In this document: positions 1 to 6,548 of the stretch, piece by piece | How positions within the stretch are numbered: position 1 is the first letter of the stretch | Layout of the letters: each line of letters opens with the position of its first letter | From: a virus | Virus record (IMG/VR): IMGVR_UViG_3300035120_000025 | Location: 1-21,939 of that record | Length of the DNA: 21,939 nucleotides | Reading direction: 5' to 3' (one strand) | Notes under the pieces: model-generated | Database searches by the model: none | What the model was told of the DNA's origin: nothing | What the model saw: the letters and a program-made list of their open reading frames with translations, nothing else | Translations under genes and position numbers: made by a program

Positions 1-5
1 AACTC

Positions 6-2423
6 ATGTCAGATTTTTATGATCGTGGCGATGATTTAGGTCCGACCGGAGTCGATGCAACTGACGTGTTCAACGTTGACACGAATGATGTTGGCGATCA
101 AGGTGTTGCGAAGTCAACGGAACCGGCGCCAGTTTATCGTATTTACGAAGGTAGTCGTATCGCAATAAGCTCTTCCGTTGGTAAGTTGTGGGAGAAAAAG
201 GTTACTGCTGCTATCGCTGCATACGAACAAGTTGTGATCATTTGGGATGAAGTGTTTAAGTATTACAATAACAATCAGAACAAGTCCATCGAGTCCACAC
301 GCGGACTGTTTAAGCGTGGTGACGGCACGGAAAACATTATGTTTTCCAATCTTAACATTATGTTGCCTGCGGTTTACAGCAAAAATCCCGATGTCACATG
401 TAGTACAATCGACGAAGTTGAAGAACCATTTACCAAGTCGCTCGAAAAAGTTCTCAATACTCTTATTCGAGGTCAAAACGGTCTTAATGCGAAGCCCAAG
501 ATTAAGAAGGCCGTTGGTGTCGGTTTGCTTACCAATTTTGGCGTTCTGAAACTTGACTGGACGAAGAAAAACGACTCGCGGGAGATTGCTGTTCAACAGA
601 TGCAATCGTTAACAGACGAACTTGCATCGGCGAAAACTCAAGAACAAGTCGAACTGATCTACGGCAAGCTTGAAGCACTTGAACTATCAATGGAAGTACT
701 GAAACCATCCGGCCCGTCGCTTTGTAATGTGCTTCCGCATAATCTTATCATCGATCCATATGCTGAACAGCAAGATGGCAGCGACGCGGATTGGATGGCT
801 GAACGTTGTTTCTTGTCCACAGCGATGTTGACAGAGCGTTACACTATACCGGACCCAGCGACTCAGAATGACTCAAACTCGAATAACCTTGTCGGCAACG
901 ATGGCGGTATCAAGGAAACGTCTGCAGGCGCACGTACATTGGTTTATAAGCCGACGCATAAGGCTGCATTTAACACGGCAGATGGACGGCGTGATGACGG
1001 ACTCGGTTTAGTCTTACAAGCTATCGAATCAGGGTCACAGTCAACGCATCATACCGACGACGAGCGCACGGCCTATCTCAACATGTATACGACCGAGTGT
1101 TATATTGTATGGGACAAGGTGGCACGTCGCGTTATGCTATTTCAGCGTGACGATTGGTCGTGGCCGTTGTGGGTATGGGACGATCCATTGGTGATCAGTC
1201 GATTTTTCCCGTATTTCATTATCGGTTACACGATGTCCACCGGCGGCACGGTCGCTGTAGGCGAAACTGCATACTACATGGATCAACAAGATGCGATCAA
1301 TGACATCAATCGCAAAATGAAGCGAATGCGAACGTCTGTGTTCGACTACTTTCTATATAACTCAGACATGGTGGACAGTGACCAAATCGAAAAGCTCATC
1401 AACGCCGTCCGCGGTGAAGGGTCAGGTGACGCGAAACATGTTATTGGTGTCAAAGCGGGCGAGAAGAAGGTCAGTGATCTTATTGAACCAATCGTTCCGC
1501 GGATGGATCAGTACAAGGAGTTATTTGATAAGCAGAGCCTCCTTGATGCTATCAATCGAATTACGAACACGTCTGATGCGCTTAGAGGCGTACAATTTAA
1601 AACCAACACAAATGAAGACGCTGTTAATACCTACCAAGAATCCATGAAGCTTTCCGTTGGCGCGAAGGTCGATGTTGTCGAAGACGTAGTAGCTGCAATT
1701 GCACATTCGCTTGCAGAATTGTCTGTGCAAAACTTAACACAAGACGATGTAGTCAATCTCGTCGGGCCTACATTTGCGCTTGCGTGGCGTCAAATGTCAA
1801 TGGTGGAATTTAATGGTCGGTACAGCGTTGAAATCGTAGCCGGGTCAATGGAGAAACCCAACAGTGTATTCAAGAAAAAGGAAGCCGTACAAATCGCCCA
1901 AGCTGTGGGTCAGTTTGCGCAAGCGGCTCCCGGAGCGACGCTTCAAATTATGCTTCGGGTATTGGAGCAAGCGTTTACGGAAGTTGTTATTAAGCCGGAA
2001 GACTGGCAGGCTATTACACAGGAAATGCAAGCCAAGACCGCTCAAGGCGTAGGCGCGCCACAAGGCACTGCACAAGGTCCACAATCGGTTCAGGGAGGCG
2101 CACCAGCACAACCCGGGGCACAAGGCGGTCAACCTCAACAGGGCGCACAGGGGCAAAATCCAATAGCACAGATTCTGGCAAACTTGCCACCAGAAATCAA
2201 GCAACAAGTCGTCGCAATGAAACAGCAAGGTAAAACGGATCAACAGATTCAGAGCTTCCTGTTGCAGCATGTTGCAGCACTGCATTCAGGACAAACTCAA
2301 CCGCAAGGTGCTGGTGCAGGTGCTCCGAAATTAGGAGTACCGCCGAAACCAATGGCACCGCCCGGACCAAGTGGAATGCCAGGCGCTTCACCAGGGGGCC
2401 AGAGCGTTCCCAATTTACAGTAG
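6..2423 (+). CDS. Portal protein (head-tail connector)
   Basis: This 805-residue protein is the likely portal. In the virion it would form the dodecameric ring at the capsid vertex through which DNA is packaged and ejected. The call rests on family resemblance of the N-terminal third: a stretch around residues 112-130 (ENIMFSNLNIMLPAVYSKNP) and the LLTNFGVLKLDW segment near residue 180 are typical of large podovirus portals. It also rests on its place just before a scaffold and a capsid gene. From about residue 680 to the end it is a disordered-looking Gln/Gly/Pro/Ala-rich tail, unusual in length for the family. The start is ATG at 6, and the preceding five bases match the context before the gene at 12386 (AACTCATG), so the upstream regulatory motif is probably cut by the window edge. 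A two-mismatch copy of the 13-bp repeat lies within it at 866-878. Terminase would be expected just upstream. Confidence 0.85.
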   Translation: MSDFYDRGDDLGPTGVDATDVFNVDTNDVGDQGVAKSTEPAPVYRIYEGSRIAISSSVGKLWEKKVTAAIAAYEQVVIIWDEVFKYYNNNQNKSIESTRGLFKRGDGTENIMFSNLNIMLPAVYSKNPDVTCSTIDEVEEPFTKSLEKVLNTLIRGQNGLNAKPKIKKAVGVGLLTNFGVLKLDWTKKNDSREIAVQQMQSLTDELASAKTQEQVELIYGKLEALELSMEVLKPSGPSLCNVLPHNLIIDPYAEQQDGSDADWMAERCFLSTAMLTERYTIPDPATQNDSNSNNLVGNDGGIKETSAGARTLVYKPTHKAAFNTADGRRDDGLGLVLQAIESGSQSTHHTDDERTAYLNMYTTECYIVWDKVARRVMLFQRDDWSWPLWVWDDPLVISRFFPYFIIGYTMSTGGTVAVGETAYYMDQQDAINDINRKMKRMRTSVFDYFLYNSDMVDSDQIEKLINAVRGEGSGDAKHVIGVKAGEKKVSDLIEPIVPRMDQYKELFDKQSLLDAINRITNTSDALRGVQFKTNTNEDAVNTYQESMKLSVGAKVDVVEDVVAAIAHSLAELSVQNLTQDDVVNLVGPTFALAWRQMSMVEFNGRYSVEIVAGSMEKPNSVFKKKEAVQIAQAVGQFAQAAPGATLQIMLRVLEQAFTEVVIKPEDWQAITQEMQAKTAQGVGAPQGTAQGPQSVQGGAPAQPGAQGGQPQQGAQGQNPIAQILANLPPEIKQQVVAMKQQGKTDQQIQSFLLQHVAALHSGQTQPQGAGAGAPKLGVPPKPMAPPGPSGMPGASPGGQSVPNLQ
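866..878. repeat. Degenerate copy of the 13-bp inverted repeat inside the portal gene
   Basis: GAATGACTCAAAC keeps the GACTCA core and the right half-site TCAAAC. It differs from the consensus at two left-arm positions. It is read as N-D-S-N, a different frame from the other intragenic copies, so it may be coincidental. Confidence 0.35.
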
Positions 2424-2435
2424 TTTGACTCAAAC
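2423..2435. promoter_or_regulatory. 13-bp inverted repeat, portal/scaffold junction
   Basis: GTTTGACTCAAAC is an exact consensus copy with 6-bp arms and a central C. Its first base is the last base of the portal stop codon TAG. The scaffold Shine-Dalgarno (GGAG at 2437-2440) follows at once and the start codon is 12 bases further on. This is one of the dispersed GTKTGASTCAMAC sites and a probable protein-binding site. Confidence 0.8.
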
Positions 2436-2447
2436 CGGAGATAGCAC

Positions 2448-3581
2448 ATGTCGATGACATCAGGCGAAGGCTTTTCGCAATCAAATGGCGGTATGGGTGG
2501 TCAGGGTGGTATGGATCACACTGGCGGCGACAATGGTCCTGGCTCCGAAGCCATGGATATGGTTCTCGACAATCTCGGCATGGACGAATCCGCATTTGAA
2601 CAAGGAAGCGAAAGCTTTGAAAGCGAAAGTCAAGACATCGACCAGCGGATCGAACAGCGACAGCCGACTTACCAACCGGAAGTTCAGCGACAACAGCCTG
2701 GACAACAACCGCAGCGTCAGCAGCCTCAATTCCAACCTGGACAAATTACGCAAGATGCTCGAGGAAATTTCGTCGGTCCGAACGGTCAGGTTGTTGCCCG
2801 TGCAGGTATGGAAGCACGGCTCTATACCGACAACGTTCGAGCACGTGCTCAGCTTGCGCAGGAAACTCACAGAGCGCAGGACGTAACCAATAGACTTAAT
2901 CGTGCAGTTGAGATCGGCCAAGAGCTTCACGGACGTGTCACACAACTACAAGAACAGTTACGCGACAGAAACGGTACAGGTGCGCGTCTCGGTCTTAATG
3001 ACGGAGAGCAAATTCAAGCGTTGCAACTCGCGGCTGAGGCAAAGCGCGATCCCGTTGCTACAATTCGAAAACTTCTTACTATGGCTGCAACGGCCGGTGT
3101 GGATGTATCAAAGATTGGTATAGCGCCAGGTGGCGTTGACGCAAAGTCGCTCGTCGATATCGTTCGACAGGAAATCTCGCAGGTAACTGCACCAATTCGG
3201 CAGAGAACCGAACAAGAACAAATCCAACAGCAACGTACGCAAGCTGCACAGGCTCAGCTTCGTCAAACAGAAAGTGAGGTACATGGATTCTTCAACGAGA
3301 ACCCTGGTGCTCGTCAATACATTCCCATATTTCATGCTGTACTGAGCGAACCTCAGTTTCAGAATATGTCTTTGGGGGAGGTATGGGCGAAAATTCAACT
3401 TAACATGATGCGCATGAACCAAAACAAGGGACAGCAACGCCCAAATGGTAATTCCATGCGTCGTAATCTCCCGGCAGGACGCGGAGCGCCGTTGAACTAT
3501 GGTACAAACAACGTCGCTCCGGTGAATGCCTCCTACGACCAAATCTTACGTGACACACTCGACCAACTCGGCGTGGTGTGA
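2448..3581 (+). CDS. Capsid scaffolding protein (putative)
   Basis: This 377-residue protein lies between portal and major capsid genes, the standard position of the scaffold that directs procapsid assembly and is then removed. Composition fits: a Gly/Gln-rich flexible N-terminus (residues 1-110), then long charged, Gln-rich stretches likely to form coiled coil (about 120-180 and 230-290, for example RAQLAQETHRAQDVTNRLNR). No enzyme motif and no protease signature is visible. ATG at 2448 is chosen because GGAG lies 7 bases upstream; an in-frame ATG two codons later is possible. Function is inferred from position and composition rather than from a recognised family motif. Confidence 0.7.
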   Translation: MSMTSGEGFSQSNGGMGGQGGMDHTGGDNGPGSEAMDMVLDNLGMDESAFEQGSESFESESQDIDQRIEQRQPTYQPEVQRQQPGQQPQRQQPQFQPGQITQDARGNFVGPNGQVVARAGMEARLYTDNVRARAQLAQETHRAQDVTNRLNRAVEIGQELHGRVTQLQEQLRDRNGTGARLGLNDGEQIQALQLAAEAKRDPVATIRKLLTMAATAGVDVSKIGIAPGGVDAKSLVDIVRQEISQVTAPIRQRTEQEQIQQQRTQAAQAQLRQTESEVHGFFNENPGARQYIPIFHAVLSEPQFQNMSLGEVWAKIQLNMMRMNQNKGQQRPNGNSMRRNLPAGRGAPLNYGTNNVAPVNASYDQILRDTLDQLGVV

Positions 3582-3588
3582 CTCACAC
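3576..3588. promoter_or_regulatory. 13-bp inverted repeat, scaffold/capsid junction
   Basis: GTGTGACTCACAC is an exact consensus copy and a perfect inverted repeat around a central C. It overlaps the scaffold stop codon TGA (3579-3581). AGGAG (3593-3597) and the capsid start at 3609 follow. Both arms carry the G variant of position 3, so symmetry is kept where the base changes, as expected of a dimer-binding site. Confidence 0.8.
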
Positions 3589-3608
3589 GAACAGGAGAAA
3601 GTTTCAAA

Positions 3609-4577
3609 ATGGCTACTCTCGACACGGTTGTGAATGCAATGCTCACGCGTAGTCGTGCGAAATTGATCATGGCCTCGGCCATCAGCGGCACCGTCTCGGC
3701 GTATTTGCACGCAAAAAAGCGTGTGGTCGTTGAGGACGGCGGGCCTCAGATCAGCAACCCGTTAATCACGGGCCTCAACCCGAACGTTACATCGATGCAG
3801 TATTACGATACTGTGCCGGTCAACCAGACCAACGAATTCATCACCGTGAACCACTTCATGTCACGCGTGGTTGGATCGCTGATCATTTCGGATCAGGAAG
3901 AAGATGAGAACCAAGGACGTGCGGCGATATTCAAGATCATCAAGGGCAAGATTATGGCTCTCGACGAATCTATTAGTCGCCAATTTGCTGCTTATCATAC
4001 TTCTGTGGGTGCTGGCACCGATCCTAACGGACTGGGAAATCTTATTCCTGTCGATCCTACCAGTGGTTCTGTTGGGGGTATTAGCATGGCCGCGGAGTCC
4101 CAATGGCGGACATCCGCATACGACTTCCAAGGAACACTGACGCCAGAAAACATCGAGGAAGCCTTCGATGACATCACGGAACTCGACCTTAATCGATCTA
4201 CAGACGGTCAAAGCTCACCGCAACCGTCTGTCATCTTCGCCGGTAGAAATATCTACCGAATGCACAAGGCCGCTGCCAGAGACAAGCAGCACATCGATCT
4301 ACAGGCAACCGGAACTGGCAAAAAATTGGTTAATCTTGGGATCGTTGGCACGACGCATAACGGAATCCCTCTCCTGTTCGATGAAAAACTCTCTCCCAAC
4401 GTCGCGTACTTCGTCAACGACGGATACATGACGTTGCATGTGCTTCGCGGCGTCAATATGAAGATTAAGAAGCTTGTCGCTCCGTGGTCGATGGATGCGA
4501 CCGGCCGCCGCGTAGTGTGGGAAGGTCAGCTTTGCACGTGGAGGAACTACCGAACCCACGCGTACTTGACCAACTAA
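3609..4577 (+). CDS. Major capsid protein
   Basis: This 322-residue protein is the likely major head subunit, presumably HK97-fold. Evidence is the gene order portal-scaffold-capsid, the usual size, and patterns typical of phage capsid proteins. These include an N-terminal helix region, a VNQTNEFITVNHFM segment near residue 78, a long helix followed by GAGTDPNGLGNLIP near residue 133 (the common 'GTGxxPxGL' pattern), and a C-terminal ARG-like VLRGVNMKIKKLVAPW segment. It lacks a long N-terminal delta domain, which agrees with a separate scaffold. AGGAG (3593-3597) is 11 bases from the ATG. Codon choice is richer in GC-ending codons than its neighbours, as expected for the most highly expressed virion gene. 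Confidence 0.85.
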   Translation: MATLDTVVNAMLTRSRAKLIMASAISGTVSAYLHAKKRVVVEDGGPQISNPLITGLNPNVTSMQYYDTVPVNQTNEFITVNHFMSRVVGSLIISDQEEDENQGRAAIFKIIKGKIMALDESISRQFAAYHTSVGAGTDPNGLGNLIPVDPTSGSVGGISMAAESQWRTSAYDFQGTLTPENIEEAFDDITELDLNRSTDGQSSPQPSVIFAGRNIYRMHKAAARDKQHIDLQATGTGKKLVNLGIVGTTHNGIPLLFDEKLSPNVAYFVNDGYMTLHVLRGVNMKIKKLVAPWSMDATGRRVVWEGQLCTWRNYRTHAYLTN

Positions 4578-4587
4578 CCCACATTGG

Positions 4588-4600
4588 GTTTGACTCACAC
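4588..4600. promoter_or_regulatory. 13-bp inverted repeat downstream of the capsid gene
   Basis: GTTTGACTCACAC is an exact match to GTKTGASTCAMAC, although its two arms use different variants of the degenerate base. It lies wholly between the capsid stop codon and the GGGAG Shine-Dalgarno (4604-4608) of the next gene. Confidence 0.8.
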
Positions 4601-4614
4601 TAAGGGAGTTTAAC

Positions 4615-5046
4615 ATGTTCCCAGCACAAGACGGCGCTCGATTGTCCTTTGTGGTTCGCGAACTACAAGGCAAAGTCAAGCGTGAAGTCTATCGTATGGT
4701 TCCCAACAAGCGAAGTGCGACCGCCACTGGTAGGCAATCGCATGAGATGCAGAAAGTGATCATGGAGGAGCCTGCGGGTTACATGGTCTACTTTCCCCGA
4801 GGGCACGTGATACGTGTTCGCGACAAGAAAACGCTTGCGTACTATGGTTTGGATCGCAAGCCTCGCATCATCAACATGGAGGGTCTGGCTGATCCGAACA
4901 GTCCGCTCGGCAGAATGATGTCTGCACAAGACGATGCAGCACGTCACGGTGCCATGGTGGACATGGAACGCATGGTCATTCAAATGGCCACTGCGAAAAC
5001 CGGACCTATTCTGTTGAACGAACAGGTCATCGAGAAGGGAGAGTGA
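4615..5046 (+). CDS. Uncharacterised head-associated protein
   Basis: This 143-residue protein was not recognised. It is moderately basic with a compact, probably folded centre (about residues 45-90, GYMVYFPRGHVIRVRDKKTL) that looks like beta strands, followed by a helical C-terminus rich in Met and Gln. No signal peptide, membrane segment or catalytic motif is seen. Its position directly after the capsid gene and before another structural gene suggests a minor head or head-completion protein, but that is inference. GGGAG at 4604-4608 is 6 bases from the ATG. Its stop TGA lies inside a degenerate TGAGTCA core that runs into the next start. Confidence 0.6.
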   Translation: MFPAQDGARLSFVVRELQGKVKREVYRMVPNKRSATATGRQSHEMQKVIMEEPAGYMVYFPRGHVIRVRDKKTLAYYGLDRKPRIINMEGLADPNSPLGRMMSAQDDAARHGAMVDMERMVIQMATAKTGPILLNEQVIEKGE

Positions 5047-5053
5047 GTCATGG
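5041..5053. promoter_or_regulatory. Degenerate 13-bp repeat overlapping a stop and a start codon
   Basis: The TGAGTCA core (5044-5050) is intact but the outer arms are poor: GAGTGA on the left and TCATGG on the right. The core's first three bases are the stop of the 4615 gene, and its last base is the A of the next ATG. It may be a decayed site or chance. Confidence 0.35.
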
Positions 5054-5739
5054 ATCGCGATAGGAAGTTCTTTCAAAGTGGCGTCAACATGTATGTCAAG
5101 GCATGTCAGTTCGCCTGCTCGGTTATCGAAAACGAACCTGGAACGTTCGACTTGGGTTCACCTGCAACAGCTAGCGGTACGGTTTACCAAACTGCTGTTG
5201 CAGCTAACAGTGCAGCAAATACCGATGCCGCTCCGACAAATCCAATAGTTGTGGATTCGACGTACGGTAGGACTATAACCGTCACGCCGAGTGGTGTTCC
5301 TGGCAATGCTAACGTGATCGACGTTTACGGTACGGACTACCTAGGCCAGCCAATGATCGAGCGGTTCACTGGTTCAGCTGCCGCAGCGACTGCCCTAGTA
5401 GGGAAGAAAGCGTTCTATCGTATTATCAAATCACGAAACATCACGCCTTCGACAAACGCCATTACGTATTCGGTTGGATCAGGTGCGGCATTAGGTCTAC
5501 CGTACAAAGGTAACATCTTCTCGTCGAGTGAATCCGGTGTGATCGTTTCCATTGCGTCGGCATTCACGTTGCCTGATCTAACCGATCCGGCGACGCGTAC
5601 CACCGGCGATCCACGTGGAACGTTTACGCCAGTTGTGGCTGTCAACGGCAGACAGATTTCCGTCGATATGATGGGTGACAATTGGGTGAATGCTGCCAAT
5701 AATGGTGGTCTTCACGGCATTCAGCAGTTCTACGCATAA
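5050..5739 (+). CDS. Virion structural protein, possible head decoration
   Basis: This 229-residue protein is almost entirely beta-strand-like, rich in Thr, Ala, Gly and Val. A segment near residues 75-125 (TVTPSGVPGNANVIDVYG, then DYLGQPMIERFTG and KKAFYRI) resembles a conserved structural protein found between capsid and adaptor genes in many short-tailed phages. No enzymatic motif is visible. A head decoration or head-stabilising role is the most natural reading from position, but is inferred. ATG at 5050 has GGAG (5038-5041) 8 bases upstream. It ends 94 bases before the adaptor start, the largest non-coding gap in the window. Confidence 0.65.
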   Translation: MDRDRKFFQSGVNMYVKACQFACSVIENEPGTFDLGSPATASGTVYQTAVAANSAANTDAAPTNPIVVDSTYGRTITVTPSGVPGNANVIDVYGTDYLGQPMIERFTGSAAAATALVGKKAFYRIIKSRNITPSTNAITYSVGSGAALGLPYKGNIFSSSESGVIVSIASAFTLPDLTDPATRTTGDPRGTFTPVVAVNGRQISVDMMGDNWVNAANNGGLHGIQQFYA

Positions 5740-5749
5740 GAATGGACAC

Positions 5750-5790
5750 GATATAAGAGTACGCGAGCGCAGCGAGCGTACTCTTATATC
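5750..5790. repeat. Perfect 15-bp inverted repeat (RNA hairpin) in the intergenic gap
   Basis: The left arm GATATAAGAGTACGC (5750-5764) is exactly complementary to the right arm GCGTACTCTTATATC (5776-5790). The loop is 11 bases, GAGCGCAGCGA. The transcript would form a strong stem-loop between the head accessory gene and the adaptor gene. There is no U-run after it (CTATATACAG follows), so a classical intrinsic terminator is unlikely. RNA processing, mRNA stabilisation or partial attenuation fit better. It is the only long junction without the 13-bp repeat. Confidence 0.75.
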
Positions 5791-5832
5791 CTATATACAG
5801 TGTATCTCCTCTCGGACGTGGCGAGATTTATC

Positions 5833-6522
5833 ATGACTGCTACGATTCGTAACATCGTCGATGATGCACAAGAAATCGTGGGCGAAGTGACAGGCCCAGG
5901 CGTGCAAATGTACTCCGATGATCGTTGTTTCTCGGACTGCATTCGCGGATTTAACATGCTATTCAAGAAGTACAACTGGCGTCATTACTGTAACTGGGTA
6001 CAATTGACACTTGACGGTTCCACTGGAACAGCCGTTACGGATGACTTGCTTAATGTTCTCGACTTTGAAGACATTATTGCAGTCCGTCGTGATGGTAGCC
6101 GCACGAATTTAAGTATGCGGCCACGTCATATTAGTCCATTTCAGTCGAATATGTTAAGTGGGAACGGTATTATTTACTGGGATGCGCTGAACGTAAGCAA
6201 CCCTTTGTACAACAAGAAGAAAATATATTTGCTTCCGAAGACTGCTACCGGCAAGATCAATGTGTATGCCAAGTTCTATCCTGTGCAGAATGATGCATGG
6301 GATTGGCAAGACACAATATACTTGGATCGTGATTTGCTAGCATACAGCACGGCATACACGACACTGGCGGGCGATGATTTGAATGCTGCGGCTGCCGACA
6401 TGTGCAAGAATATGATGGAAATGAAGTACAAGGATATCATGTCGCAACTTTCGAGTCATGATATCAACTTCAGCGACTCTCAATACGGTGGTGTTCCTGA
6501 TCAGTGGGTTTCGTATCCTTAA
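5833..6522 (+). CDS. Head-tail adaptor, T7 gp11/P22 gp4-like
   Basis: This protein of about 229 residues is probably the adaptor (tail tubular protein A type) that sits under the portal and connects to the nozzle. It opens with a helical segment (IRNIVDDAQEIVGE) and a long helix with DCIRGFNMLFKKYNWRHY, as in gp11-like adaptors that begin with a helical bundle. A beta-rich middle with YLLPKTATGKINVYAKFYP and a C-terminal helical part follow. The next gene is a nozzle candidate, the usual pairing. The reading frame is open from a GTG at 5800, but ATG at 5833 is preferred. A weak GCGAG lies 7 bases before it, the GTG has no ribosome site and lies next to the hairpin, and the protein then begins with the expected helix. 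Confidence 0.7.
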   Translation: MTATIRNIVDDAQEIVGEVTGPGVQMYSDDRCFSDCIRGFNMLFKKYNWRHYCNWVQLTLDGSTGTAVTDDLLNVLDFEDIIAVRRDGSRTNLSMRPRHISPFQSNMLSGNGIIYWDALNVSNPLYNKKKIYLLPKTATGKINVYAKFYPVQNDAWDWQDTIYLDRDLLAYSTAYTTLAGDDLNAAAADMCKNMMEMKYKDIMSQLSSHDINFSDSQYGGVPDQWVSYP

Positions 6523-6533
6523 TGGCAATCCAA

Positions 6534-6546
6534 GTGTGAGTCAAAC
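6534..6546. promoter_or_regulatory. 13-bp inverted repeat directly before the nozzle gene start
   Basis: GTGTGAGTCAAAC is an exact consensus copy. It ends two bases before the ATG at 6549 and so occupies the space where a Shine-Dalgarno would lie. No AGGAG-like sequence is present. The arrangement is nearly identical at 12371-12386. Confidence 0.8.
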
Positions 6547-6548
6547 CT

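Noticed and set aside
1845-2285. Long open frames on the opposite strand of the portal, scaffold and capsid genes.
   Set aside because: They have no ribosome sites, no recognisable family and odd Cys/Leu/Arg-rich compositions. They mirror strongly coding + strand genes.
2423-2435. The 13-bp repeat as an RNA hairpin or terminator.
   Set aside because: The arms are separated by one base, which is too short for a stable RNA loop, and no U-run follows. A DNA-binding site fits better.
5750-5790. The hairpin as a standard intrinsic terminator.
   Set aside because: No run of T follows the stem, and a structural gene needed with the upstream ones begins just after it.
5800-5832. GTG at 5800 as the start of the adaptor gene.
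   Set aside because: There is no ribosome site before it, it lies close to the hairpin, and the extra 11 residues are not typical. ATG at 5833 has a weak site at better spacing.
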